In this document: piece by piece, positions 45,730 through 53,898 of the stretch
How positions within the stretch are numbered: the stretch's first letter is position 1
Layout: each line of letters opens with the position of its first letter
Source: Bacillus changyiensis
GTDB lineage: Bacteria; Bacillota; Bacilli; Bacillales; Bacillaceae
Direction: 5' to 3'
DNA length: 64,000 bases
NCBI RefSeq assembly: GCF_027706145.1
Contig: NZ_JAQFWW010000004.1
Span: forward strand, 177,004-241,003
Made by a program: the position numbers and the translations under genes
The notes under the pieces: model-generated
Told to the model about the DNA's origin: nothing
Databases searched by the model: none
Seen by the model: the letters and a program-made list of their open reading frames with translations, nothing else

Positions 45730-46293
45730 TCATAGCTATGAAAAAATATGAACCAACCCGCTTCATTTAAGTTCGTAATGGGGTTTCTTGCCCTTTAGAA
45801 CTTGTTAAAACCTCATATTTCCAATCTTCACTCCTATCTTAACTGCTGTTGACTTTACCGTTCAAAATCAGGTGATTTCAAGTCCGTCATTCACTCAGTA
45901 GTTAAGATTTCGAAACTATCAACCTAATTGATCCGTAAAATAACGAATACTTATAAGGGGAACCTCCCTAAAACTTGTGACATATCGCAAAACATTTGGA
46001 TCGGTACAATTATGCAGCACACAAAGATACGGCTCCTAATTATCAGTTGATCTCGTATTTCGTCTTTACATACTAGAGGCTCCGTATGAGATACACATTG
46101 TTAAAAACTTTTTTCTATTACGCTATAAAAGGCATAGACGCCGCTCGTTCAGATACATAGCTCCGAAAAGACCACGAGTTTCTGGCATTTATTCTCGTTA
46201 TGTGGACGACCTCACTTTCGTAATTATCCCGTCATTAAACTTTATATTAAATCTCTTCGAATTTACTCTTTCGCCATTGAGTACAAGTAGTAA
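45730..46293. other. Debris between P450 block and remnant
   Basis: About 560 nt with no intact gene and many stops in all frames. Base composition shifts toward higher GC in its right third, where the decayed remnant begins. Confidence 0.4.
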
Positions 46294-46931
46294 TTATAGC
46301 ACTAAATTCCTCTTCAGCTTTACTGGCTCCTTGATCGCATGCCATGCTTCAACGAATGGTTCCGGATGTTCTTCGACTCGCAATAAGATTCCGTAGTATT
46401 TTATAAATTTCGTCTGCTTCAAAATAACGGTCCATTGCGGAGTAGATTTCGCTTGGCAACGCATTTTTAAGTCCGGAGGACGGAACCATATGTATTACGT
46501 GATTTTTTGAAAGATTAATAGAATGTGATGGTTCATTCTTAATTTTCGACCTTTCAACCGTTGCCCCCGTAGCCTCTGACGCTTCCTCTCGCGTGGTCAT
46601 TGTCGACTGTTCAATCGGTAAAATAACGATGATATTAGCGCCGTCCACCGTTAATTTTCCTGGTCGTTGCGATCTTTTTGATAATCGAAAGGAATGCGAG
46701 TTTGTTAACGACACGCCGCGCTGTCTTGACGGACTTTCCGATCAAATTCGCTAGAGTGTCTGCTTTTAGATGTGCTGCCCCAGCGATCTTGACCGCATAA
46801 CGAGCAATCGTTTTGAGTGTTAAGCGATCGGTGTCGTTTAATTCGTATGTATTTCGTTTAATATGTTCGTAGACAGCTGCGTTAAGTTTGGCCGTCGAGT
46901 CGAACGTTTGATGTTCCGCTAAATAATGCAT
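46294..46931 (-). pseudogene. Frameshifted HTH protein of a mobile element
   Basis: A single gene appears split by at least two frame changes: start MHYLAEHQTF at 46931, helix-turn-helix-like part (ADTLANLIGKSVKTARRVVNKLA), a shift near 46640-46660, then NIIVILPIEQSTMTT, and a further shift near 46385 after which ILLRVEEHPEPFVEAWHAIK continues to the stop at 46294. The HTH part resembles small plasmid/prophage replication or regulatory proteins of Bacillus. Probably non-functional unless frames are sequencing errors. Confidence 0.65.
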
Positions 46932-46952
46932 AACGATTCCGCCTTCTGCAAT

Positions 46953-47010
46953 TTACGTTTAACGCAATTATAATTACACTAAACGAAATTTACAATTACG
47001 GTTTGCGTAA
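46953..47010. promoter_or_regulatory. Three operator-like repeats
   Basis: Three related 15-bp semi-palindromes, TTACG-n5-CGCAA at 46953, TTACA-n5-CGAAA at 46974 and TTACG-n5-CGTAA at 46996, spaced 21 and 22 bp. They occupy the divergent promoter region between the broken HTH gene and the broken XRE gene; a TATACT lies 20 bp further right. Likely binding sites of the XRE repressor. Confidence 0.6.
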
Positions 47011-47060
47011 TTTTTTCTTTATCGTATACTACGGTTATATAAAGCGAAAGGGTGGGACAA

Positions 47061-47250
47061 ATGCGTCTTCGTCTAAAAGAGTTGCTCGCAGAGCATGGAT
47101 ACGAACAGAAAGATATCGCAGACGACGCGAGCAGTAAGTGAATTATGCTCAGGTAAAACGAAAAGATATCCGAAGGAAACACTTGAGAAGATTATTGATA
47201 AAGTTAATATCACTGATATGAATGAATTATTTGAAGTTCGAAAAGAGTAG
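47061..47250 (+). pseudogene. Frameshifted XRE-type regulator
   Basis: The ATG at 47061 (AAAGGGTGGG upstream) begins MRLRLKELLAEHGYEQKDIA, a Cro/CI-type helix-turn-helix start, but the frame stops after 27 codons. A shifted frame carries on with AVSELCSGKTKRYPKETLEK to a stop at 47250, ending as small XRE regulators do. Together they would make a roughly 63-aa repressor. Its operators would be the repeats just upstream. Confidence 0.7.
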
Positions 47251-47299
47251 AAGTTTTAAAAAAAGGCTATGTTTTAGATAGATATGGAGGATAGATGTA

Positions 47300-48010
47300 A
47301 TGATAAGACATAATTTAAAGATAGAAAATATTCCAGCAATTTTGTGGGGTGACACATCAGATAAGTTATTTATAGTTGTGCATGGTAACATGTCAAATAA
47401 GGCAGATGACTCGATTATTGTATTTGCAGAAGAAGCAACAGCAGTAGGTTATCAAGTTCTTAGTTTTGATTTGCCTCAACATGGTGAACGTAAAGATGAT
47501 ACTTATCTTTGTAAAGTTCAAAACTGTGTTCAAGACCTTAATAAAATTATGACATATGCAAAATCATTATCAAATAATATAAGCATTTTTGCTTGTAGCA
47601 TGGGAGCATATTTCAGCCTATTAGAATATTGTCATGAGCCATTGAATCAGTGTTTGTTTCTCTCTCCTGTGGTAAATATGGAACGTATAATAAATAATAT
47701 GATGACATGGTTTAACGTAAGTGAGAGTAGACTAAAAATAGAGAAAGAAATTTCCACACCTATTGGGCAAACTCTCTATTGGGATTACTACTGTTATGTG
47801 AAAGAACATCCTATTATTGCTTGGAATCATCCGACTTCAATTCTCTATGGTTCAGAAGATAATCTATGTGAGTTTGACATTGTATCTGAATTTGCTAAAC
47901 GTTTTAAATGTAATTTGCAAGTAATAGAGAATGGAGAACACTATTTCCATACTCAGGAACAGTTGCAGCATTTCAGACAATGGCTAAAAAACCATATATA
48001 CGTTAAATGA
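47300..48010 (+). CDS. Alpha/beta hydrolase
   Basis: A 236-aa alpha/beta-hydrolase-fold protein. The oxyanion strand is LFIVVHGNMSNK near residue 23; the nucleophile elbow is FACSMGAYFSL near 99 (Ser in C-S-M-G, so the first Gly of GxSxG is Ala). The acid is likely Asp in YGSEDNLCE near 194, and His in ENGEHYFHTQ near 216. Substrate unknown. It is the only intact gene in the decayed block 46.3-49.2 kb. An ATGGAGGATAGATGT ribosome region precedes the ATG. Confidence 0.8.
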   Translation: MIRHNLKIENIPAILWGDTSDKLFIVVHGNMSNKADDSIIVFAEEATAVGYQVLSFDLPQHGERKDDTYLCKVQNCVQDLNKIMTYAKSLSNNISIFACSMGAYFSLLEYCHEPLNQCLFLSPVVNMERIINNMMTWFNVSESRLKIEKEISTPIGQTLYWDYYCYVKEHPIIAWNHPTSILYGSEDNLCEFDIVSEFAKRFKCNLQVIENGEHYFHTQEQLQHFRQWLKNHIYVK

Positions 48011-48153
48011 TAATAGAAAATGGTTGATGTATAACCTTCTTTAATAGCAAAATTAAGAAAAGTCAAAATAGCTTCTCTTAAAAGCTATATAATTTCAACG
48101 TTATTTTAAAACATAGCCTAAGAAAATAACGCCCCAGCTGGCTAAAGTTAGGG

Positions 48154-48920
48154 TTAATTTTTATTTAATACGAGATGCTCGTAATAATGGTCGGCAACGG
48201 TTTTAAAGTTATCGCGATCAAAATTGTCCCAATTTCTTTCATCGTTGGTTTTGAGTTCAATTTGAATAGATAATATTTTTTTCGGTTCTGAATTACCTTT
48301 CGTATCAACTAACGGGAATTTCCATGTAAGAATAACTCGACCTACTTTTTTATTCTCAAATATTTTTGGAAAAAGCTCTTCGGCTTCTATTAGCATACCT
48401 TTTTTAATCATGTTTGTGGTGAGATTGTCATTTCCGTTTAATGTCACGCTGACAGTTCTAACGGTTTTCGTATCTGACTCCAAAAGATCTGATACTTCTA
48501 ATTCCTGAACCTTCGGAACATCACCGGCTTTTTTACCGACAGTTTTTTTAATTATTTTTTCAATTCCTTCTTTACTCTTTTCTTCATCATTCACGGCTGT
48601 TTCTTCTTTTTTAGCTTTTTCTTTTTTATCATTTTTTACAAATTGATCGTTTTTCGGTTTTTGCACTTCACTTTCCTTGTCTATAGATTTTACTTTTTCT
48701 TTATCTACGTCAACTTGAAAAAATTAGCTTTTTCGGATATGGACTCTGTGTCACTACCCAAATATTGCAATCGAAATAACTACGAAGCTAATAACAACGC
48801 GAATAATAGGTGTCCAGCGTCCATTTTTATTAACCCACATTAGAATTAAGCCTATTGGAAAAAATACAATTATCAATAGTATAGTGAACCAATTGTTTTA
48901 TAAAACGGTGTTTCTTTCAA
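48154..48920 (-). pseudogene. Frameshifted membrane-anchored protein
   Basis: One gene broken by three single-base changes. It starts at a TTG at 48920 (AGGAGG upstream) with KETPFYK, shifts at an A-run into NWFTILLIIVFFPIGLILMW, a membrane segment. It then shifts after VISIAIFG and again at a T-run before the long soluble part (48666-48154), which is Lys/Glu-rich and ends HYYEHLVLNKN. The soluble part alone still forms a 170-aa ORF. Similar proteins occur in Bacillus mobile regions; function unknown. Confidence 0.65.
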
Positions 48921-49019
48921 TTCTCCCCCTCCTCATAGGTAAAATTATACTCACCGGTAGCCCTCCGATTACACAAGCGCCCGTATGAGCCCGCAAAATC
49001 CATTATTTATTCTGCCGCG

Positions 49020-49155
49020 TTATCGTTCCAAGTGCGTTTTCGATAGTAATTCGGTCACTTTCGCACATTTTAGGCGGATTTACCGAAGGTTTTTGCACCC
49101 GAGTCAAATCGGAAAAACCTTCGTCGATTGTGAAAATCGGTTTCTTTTTCGTCAA
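49020..49155 (-). pseudogene. Small gene, probably frameshifted
   Basis: A TTG at 49155 with AGTAGGAGGCG upstream starts MTKKKPIFTIDEGFSDL, about 50 codons to 49003. In a frame shifted at an AAAA run the end reads PKCAKVTELLSKTHLER then stop, a more protein-like finish, so a single-base insertion is likely. Unknown function; typical of small prophage proteins. Confidence 0.45.
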
Positions 49156-49287
49156 CAAAAAACGCCTCCTACTTCGTTTAATTGAACGGTTCAAATTTGC
49201 GTCGGTTTTTTAATTGACCGATACATTGACCGTTACATTTAACGGGTAGAAAGCGTATATTGACGGGCTTTATTGCCCAATTACGGG

Positions 49288-49335
49288 TACGTCCCAGGAG
49301 AGATTTGAACTCCCGACCGACGGCTTAGAAGGCCG
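49288..49335. repeat. att copy: 3' part of tRNA-Arg
   Basis: 48 bp identical to the 3' portion of tRNA-Arg(TCT) at 57980-58027 except one base (T at 49305, C at 57997). It covers the T-arm, variable region and the 3' side of the anticodon arm, then diverges, so it is not a tRNA gene. This is the distal attachment-site copy of the element ending at the real tRNA. Confidence 0.9.
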
Positions 49336-49704
49336 ATGAACCTTATAGACACTATAGGACATTCCTTAATCAAACCCCTTTTAATTCAAGGTTCTTTACC
49401 CTTCTTTACTGCCTATAGGAACTAAAAATACCTAGTTGGGAGTGAATCCGCTCCCAATTTCCCACCTTACTCTACTCAAAGAAAAAACTATTGATTTCTC
49501 AAAGAGTTTACGAGATTTCACATATAACAAGGGGGACTACAGCTCTTTATACTTTTCAAAATGATATTGTCTGCTCTCCTACAATACAAGCTTCGACATC
49601 AGAATGGCATCATTTTCATAAAGTTAATGTAGACAATTTTAATAAACTATTAAGCGATCTTATTTACCACCTTTTGCCCTAATAAGTTGACCGAAAAAAT
49701 AAAC
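49336..49704. other. Left end of element, no clear gene
   Basis: Contains a CCGCTCCCAATTT stretch at about 49448-49460, within a TGGGAGTGAATCCGCTCCCA inverted repeat, that echoes sequence near the other end. A 62-codon plus-strand reading at 49491-49682 (from TTG, no ribosome site) ends NKLLSDLIYHLLP; I cannot support it as a gene. Confidence 0.45.
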
Positions 49705-49721
49705 TCTTGACAATATAGACC

Positions 49722-49750
49722 GTATAATAAAATTCGACCCACTTTGTCAA
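49722..49750 (-). promoter_or_regulatory. Leftward SigA-type promoter
   Basis: On the minus strand TTGACA (49745-49750) is followed by a 17-nt spacer and TTATAC (49722-49727), a near-consensus housekeeping promoter pointing left into a region with no minus-strand gene. It is embedded in a larger inverted repeat CTCTTGACAA / TTGTCAAGAG (49705-49714 and 49744-49753). Confidence 0.55.
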
Positions 49751-49778
49751 GAGATTTTAAGCTTTCTATTTCTAGATG

Positions 49779-49787
49779 TGGTAAAAT
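49779..49787 (+). promoter_or_regulatory. Extended -10 promoter of toxin mRNA
   Basis: TGGTAAAAT matches an extended -10 (TGnTAtAAT type) and would start an RNA near 49794, about 70 nt before the 27-aa toxin ORF. No good -35 is visible. Confidence 0.45.
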
Positions 49788-49862
49788 ATTCAATGTACAT
49801 AGTCTTGGCTCACTCAAGGGAAGCTGGCTCATCCCCTACCCTATGGAAAGGGGGTGATGCTA

Positions 49863-49946
49863 ATGACAACATTTCAAGCGATCTATTTAATGATTGCTTT
49901 TGGCATGTTTATTCTTGCCTTGTTGTCTTATATAAAACAGAAATAA
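49863..49946 (+). CDS. Holin-like type I toxin peptide
   Basis: A 27-aa peptide, MTTFQAIYLMIAFGMFILA then LLSYIKQK, too short for usual ORF lists. It has one membrane-spanning helix and a short basic tail, the pattern of the holin-like toxin family (TxpA/BsrG-type type I toxins). A strong AAAGGGGGTGAT lies just upstream. Inverted repeats bracket the ORF: CTCAAGGGAAG (49813) pairs with CTTCCCTTGAG (49948), and GCTGGCTC (49823) with GAGCCAGC (50007), allowing the mRNA 5' end to be folded away. An antisense RNA is predicted from the 3' side. Confidence 0.75.
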   Translation: MTTFQAIYLMIAFGMFILALLSYIKQK

Positions 49947-49949
49947 ACT

Positions 49950-50122
49950 TCCCTTGAGACCTGCGAAAGTTTTCGAGAGAAGTTTATTTCAAAAGTTTCG
50001 TTATTTGAGCCAGCCCGTTGATGGGCCACTTTGTACAATGGACTCGACTGCTACCAACAGTCGGGTCTTCTTTATTTTATGCATTTTCTTTAGAAGTTAT
50101 CCTTATCTTTATGATAAGTCAA
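49950..50122 (-). ncRNA. Predicted antisense antitoxin RNA
   Basis: On the minus strand TTGACT (50117-50122), a 17-nt spacer and TAACTT (50094-50099) form a plausible promoter starting an RNA near 50087 that runs through the toxin mRNA terminator and 3' region. This convergent layout is that of type I toxin-antitoxin pairs. The -10 is weak and the RNA's end is not defined; the left coordinate is approximate. Confidence 0.4.
50041..50076 (+). terminator. Terminator of toxin mRNA
   Basis: Stem GACTCGACTG / CAGTCGGGTC (one G-U pair) with loop CTACCAA, followed by TTCTTTATTTT. It would end a transcript of about 280 nt that starts near 49794 and contains the 27-aa toxin ORF. Confidence 0.8.
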
Positions 50123-50339
50123 GGAAAATTTTTTTGCAATGGGGTAGCGCCAAAAACAGATTTATTCAGAATGGAATGTAGAGTCGTAATTAAGGGAACA
50201 AAGATGAAGCAGTAAAGGTCACTAATTCAATACAAGAATATCAGATGGCGCATTGACAGTTCTATTTAATAAAAGAGCAAAATTGTTAAAATTCACGACT
50301 ACAGGTTGCTAATATACCAGCGCTTCTTTAACGTGAAAA

Positions 50340-50380
50340 AGGTGTCCAATAGTCAAAAATCAACTTATTGGACAGCCCCC
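50340..50380 (-). terminator. Hairpin repeat after small peptide
   Basis: GTCCAATAGTC / the partner ACTTATTGGAC around an AAAAATC-type loop, flanked by GGGGG/CCCCC-like and T-rich ends. It differs from the ysxC hairpin (18878-18924) at only a few positions. It lies directly after the 30-aa peptide gene and would terminate it. Confidence 0.7.
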
Positions 50381-50397
50381 TCTAAAACACACTTTAA

Positions 50398-50490
50398 TCT
50401 AAATACTATAGAATTGAACAATACCTATAACCGCTCCAAGAACAAACAATCCAAAAATAGTCCACAAAGCAATTTTCCAGCCTTTTGACA
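50398..50490 (-). CDS. 30-aa membrane peptide, unknown
   Basis: Minus-strand ATG with a strong AGGAGGGAT 6 nt upstream encodes MSKGWKIALWTIFGL then FVLGAVIGIVQFYSI and a stop: a basic start and one transmembrane helix. Its own terminator hairpin follows. Could be a small toxin-like or regulatory membrane peptide; no family recognised. Confidence 0.6.
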
Positions 50491-51046
50491 TTTCAATCCC
50501 TCCTAAAATAATAAAATATATTTTAACACATCGATTTTAAAACTTAACTTTTCCACGCTCTTGTATAAGTTCTAACTCTATTCTTATTTCCTACAGCTTT
50601 TAAGTGTAAGGTCCCCAGACCAACAAGACTTAAAAGAAAATTGGAGTTCTATTTGTTTTCTTATACAAATTTAAGAGCCTGATGATCATGAAGGATTTTG
50701 TGAATAAAAATCTGGATATCCCTACAGAAAGGGAGGTACTTCCTACTAAAAACAACTTTTCAGTAAGTAATCCCTCTACTATCACCAAACAGATAAGTCC
50801 ATACTCGTCAGATGTCGGAAAAGGTCTTTTGAACTGTTATCTTAAGGTTAACTCTGAATTCAAGATAGTATCCACCATTGACTAAGTCTATTTAACTATC
50901 CAAAATAAGAACATTAGTTCTTTTTTTGATCAAAAAGGGGCTTAAGGTCTATTTCAGTCACATTGTTTTTATTCTATTATTGAGAGTGCGGAAAAATGTA
51001 GGGATATATTTGCCATTGCATCCTTTTTAGTATTGAGGTGAAACAA
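50491..51046. other. Region upstream of the LXG operon
   Basis: No convincing gene. A plus-strand reading 50688-50885 (MKDFVNKNLDIPTEREV...) lacks a ribosome site; it may be debris. The last 100 nt should contain the promoter of the toxin operon, but I see no consensus pair. Confidence 0.4.
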
Positions 51047-51484
51047 ATGAGTGTTAAAAGTGCATTGAATAACTTTAGCAGTAAGATTATCCAAATGGAT
51101 GATGCTACGGATGAACTAATTAGAAAATTAAGAGCAGCAAAAAAAGAAATTAAGAAAGAACATGAAGATGGTATTGTTGAAATTAGACAGATTTTGAATC
51201 CACATCTTGATGAGCACTGGACTGGAAAGTTCGGTAAGAGCTTTGATAAAGAGCGAGATGAAGCCCATACAGAAATGCATAATATCGTAAATGAAGAGTA
51301 CTTAGAGTATATAGAAACTATTGAGAGTGAAATTTCTAGATTGCAACTTATAAAAGGAGAGCTTGAAAAAGCAAGAATAGCTACCTTGGCGGCACACCTT
51401 TTATTGGAACAAGGAAAAAAAGAGGATGAGCTAAACAATAAAATAAGCTCAATTAAAAATACATGGAGTGAATGGTTTTCATGA
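51047..51484 (+). CDS. YwqH-like LXG accessory protein
   Basis: A 145-aa all-helical protein of the YwqH-like (DUF5082) family, found directly upstream of LXG toxins. Such small helical partners are thought to bind the LXG domain and act as targeting factors for the type VII secretion system. The ATG at 51047 has GAGGTG upstream. Heptad patterning is clear in LEYIETIESEISRLQLIKGE, and a W-x-G-like HWTGKFGKSF lies near residue 60. Its stop overlaps the next start (ATGA). Confidence 0.85.
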   Translation: MSVKSALNNFSSKIIQMDDATDELIRKLRAAKKEIKKEHEDGIVEIRQILNPHLDEHWTGKFGKSFDKERDEAHTEMHNIVNEEYLEYIETIESEISRLQLIKGELEKARIATLAAHLLLEQGKKEDELNNKISSIKNTWSEWFS

Positions 51485-51741
51485 CAACTATCAAACTGAA
51501 ACATGACATTGTTATCAAAAGTCTGGATGCTGTAATACGAGAACTAGAAGCTATAGATCTGGCAGAGCTAGGCTCTTTGGGCAAAAATAAATTATCCTAC
51601 ACGACAAAGTACCACAGCCGAGAGAAATCCATCGATAAAATGATTGACGAATACAAAAAAGCGGTTGAAAAGAATGTCAAGGATGTAAAAGGCAATGTCG
51701 ATTTATTGAAAGAACAGGACAAGGCGATTGCCAGAAAATAA
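51481..51741 (+). CDS. YwqI/YxiC-like LXG accessory protein
   Basis: An 86-aa helical protein of the YwqI/YxiC (DUF5344) family, second partner of the LXG toxin. It begins MTTIKLKHDIVIKSLDAV and has a charged C-terminal helix. The ATG at 51481 overlaps the upstream stop, so the pair is translationally coupled; the LXG gene starts 21 nt later. Together with the YwqH-like protein it probably forms the pre-secretion complex. No secretion machinery genes lie in the window. Confidence 0.85.
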   Translation: MTTIKLKHDIVIKSLDAVIRELEAIDLAELGSLGKNKLSYTTKYHSREKSIDKMIDEYKKAVEKNVKDVKGNVDLLKEQDKAIARK

Positions 51742-51761
51742 ACTAGGGAAAGGGAAATTCG

Positions 51762-53894
51762 ATGGCCAAAGATAAAAAAAATAAAGATATCGACTTGGAC
51801 AGTTCCGTTAAAGTCTTTGAGGGAAGTACTTTAATTAAAGCAGCCAATAAACGAAAAAAGCAATATGAAGTTCTTGAAGATCAGCTGGATAAGCTAAAAA
51901 AAGCTTTTCTCGGAGTGGTTAATTTAGGTGATAATTTCACAGGAAAAGGCGCAAATAATATTAAAGACTTCTTTAGTGGGCAGGCAGAGGTTGTTGATAG
52001 CTGGTTAATTCTTGTAAAATCACAGATCGCTTTTTTTAACGGAATTGAGCGTATAATTGAGGACAAAGAACTATCGGATTCATACATAGAAATGTCTTTT
52101 TTAAATTCAGAGCTCAACATTGCAAACACAAAATCGCTCCAAATTGTCGCGGATCTGCACAATAAAATGAGTAAGATTATATCCAATGTAAAGGATAACG
52201 TTAACATACGCTTGTGGACACCAGATAATTTCTCAGACAAAATGGCAACAGCGCAAGTCACGCGGCTAAATGCTATGAATGCTGTAGATGAGATTGATAA
52301 ATCTCTGAAATCTGAATATACTCTTTTAGAAGGGGAAGACATTAGTGTACTCGAAAAATATACAGCATTGATTCAATCAACAAGTAATGGAAAAAGCGCA
52401 TCTCCCATGTATTTTGATAAGAAAGCTTTTCACAATAATAAGTTATATAAAAATTCACGAGAAATTGATAAGCAAGGAACTGAATATATCAAAGCGAAAA
52501 AACAGATAGAAGAAGCAGAAAAACAAGAGGAAGAAAGAATAAAAGAGCTAAAGGAAAAACTTGATGATATCCTAATTAGTGATGATGAATATCTGAAGAT
52601 TGCAGCAGAACTTGGAACTGAGAATCTTACAAAAAAGCAAATACAACGCTATGCTTCACTTAAATTCGAAAAAATGCAGCAAGAGAAGACTTTCGAGGGG
52701 CGCATCCAAAGAGGCATCGAGCAAGGAACGAAAGAAGTATTTCTCGATACAATGTCAGGAATACGAGATACCATAGAAAATCCAAAAGAGGCGTTAGAGG
52801 GCATTGCCTACACAATCCAACATCCTCAAGAAACGTTTAATGCTATTGGAAAAGACATTAAAGACTCCTTCGTGAGAGACGTCATCAATGGTGATGCAGA
52901 AAGCAGGGCAAAATGGTTTACCTATGGTGCTGGAACAGTCGCGTTATCCGCTGTCGGAACAAAAGGAACTGACAAAGCAGTTAAGTTAGCACAGGCTGGA
53001 AAGCTTGGCAAGACTGCATCTAAATTATCTAAAGTCTCTAAAAGAATAGAACACAAGTCGCTTAAAGTTCAGAAGAAAGCTCTTGAAAAAAGTGCAAAAT
53101 ACTTCGAGAAATCTAAGCAAAGAGTTGCTGCAAAATTAAAAGGGCTACAATTAAAAAATCCATTTGAGTCGAAGTTGCAGTTTGCAGGAATTTCTATGAA
53201 AACTGCTGCTGGTGAAGGTAAACTCCCTCATAAAATGTCGAATTCTAAGTCCCACCATTCGGCACACAAAATTGAGAAGAATCACGATCCGATTCATAAG
53301 GTTGAGAAGAAAAAAGAAGCAACGAAAAGCACTGGAAAAGTTACCGAAAAACACGAAGGCAAGAAGGTTCAAAAAGGCAAGCATGGTGATGTAGATGCCA
53401 AAACTCCTCATCAACCAAAATCAAAACCACACGAGCCTGTTCACAAGGTGGAAAAGCCTCACGAGTCTAATAAAGGTGCTGGAACCGTTTCTGGTAAGCA
53501 TCCTTATGAGTCTTCTAAGCAGAAGAAGCATGAGCCTAATAAAGAGGTAAAGTCTATTCCAAAAGATGCTAATAAAAATGTTATAGAGGCAATCAATAAA
53601 TATAAGAAACTTTATAAAGAAGAAGTGAACTATATAGACTGTTCAGAGATCGCAGACGACCTTTTTGAAGCAGCTGATGGAAATGGGAAGTTATTCGAGA
53701 TAAAACCGAAAAAGGGAATACTGCATGTTGAAGAATACGGGAAATTACAGAAATTCGAATATCATACAGTTTACTCTGATGGTAAATATATATATGATCC
53801 TAGATTTAGTGAGTCTCCAATCCTTGAGGGAGATTACTTTGATTTAATAAAAAGTAAAAACCCTAACGGTATAACAATAAGAAAGGAAAGATAA
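51762..53894 (+). CDS. LXG polymorphic toxin, papain-like tip
   Basis: A 710-aa polymorphic toxin. Residues 1-210 form the helical LXG domain that addresses the protein to the type VII secretion system. Near 376-406 is a pre-toxin TG motif (NGDAESRAKWFTYGAGT, VGTKGT). Residues about 485-610 are a Lys/His/Pro linker with PHEPVHKVEK-type repeats. The C-terminal 100 residues look like a papain-fold toxin (Tox-PL-2 type): Cys627 in YIDCSEIADDL, His668 in FEYHTVYSDGKY and Asp679 in YIYDPRFS would be the catalytic triad. Likely a contact-dependent or exported deamidase/protease against rival bacteria. The domain call is by motif only. Confidence 0.85.
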   Translation: MAKDKKNKDIDLDSSVKVFEGSTLIKAANKRKKQYEVLEDQLDKLKKAFLGVVNLGDNFTGKGANNIKDFFSGQAEVVDSWLILVKSQIAFFNGIERIIEDKELSDSYIEMSFLNSELNIANTKSLQIVADLHNKMSKIISNVKDNVNIRLWTPDNFSDKMATAQVTRLNAMNAVDEIDKSLKSEYTLLEGEDISVLEKYTALIQSTSNGKSASPMYFDKKAFHNNKLYKNSREIDKQGTEYIKAKKQIEEAEKQEEERIKELKEKLDDILISDDEYLKIAAELGTENLTKKQIQRYASLKFEKMQQEKTFEGRIQRGIEQGTKEVFLDTMSGIRDTIENPKEALEGIAYTIQHPQETFNAIGKDIKDSFVRDVINGDAESRAKWFTYGAGTVALSAVGTKGTDKAVKLAQAGKLGKTASKLSKVSKRIEHKSLKVQKKALEKSAKYFEKSKQRVAAKLKGLQLKNPFESKLQFAGISMKTAAGEGKLPHKMSNSKSHHSAHKIEKNHDPIHKVEKKKEATKSTGKVTEKHEGKKVQKGKHGDVDAKTPHQPKSKPHEPVHKVEKPHESNKGAGTVSGKHPYESSKQKKHEPNKEVKSIPKDANKNVIEAINKYKKLYKEEVNYIDCSEIADDLFEAADGNGKLFEIKPKKGILHVEEYGKLQKFEYHTVYSDGKYIYDPRFSESPILEGDYFDLIKSKNPNGITIRKER
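53347..53469 (+). repeat. Linker repeat, copy 1
   Basis: About 120 bp encoding KHEGKKVQKGKHGD to VEKPHES inside the full LXG toxin. It is repeated in register, with about five mismatches and no gaps, at 54410-54532 at the head of the second toxin cassette. Confidence 0.9.
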
Positions 53895-53898
53895 AACA

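Noticed and set aside
49288..49335. A second tRNA-Arg gene
   Set aside because: Only the 3' part matches; the D-arm and acceptor 5' strand are absent, so it is an attachment-site copy.
49491..49682. A 63-codon gene, faintly like a ComK fragment
   Set aside because: It starts at a TTG without a ribosome site and the similarity is a few scattered residues; not supportable by eye.
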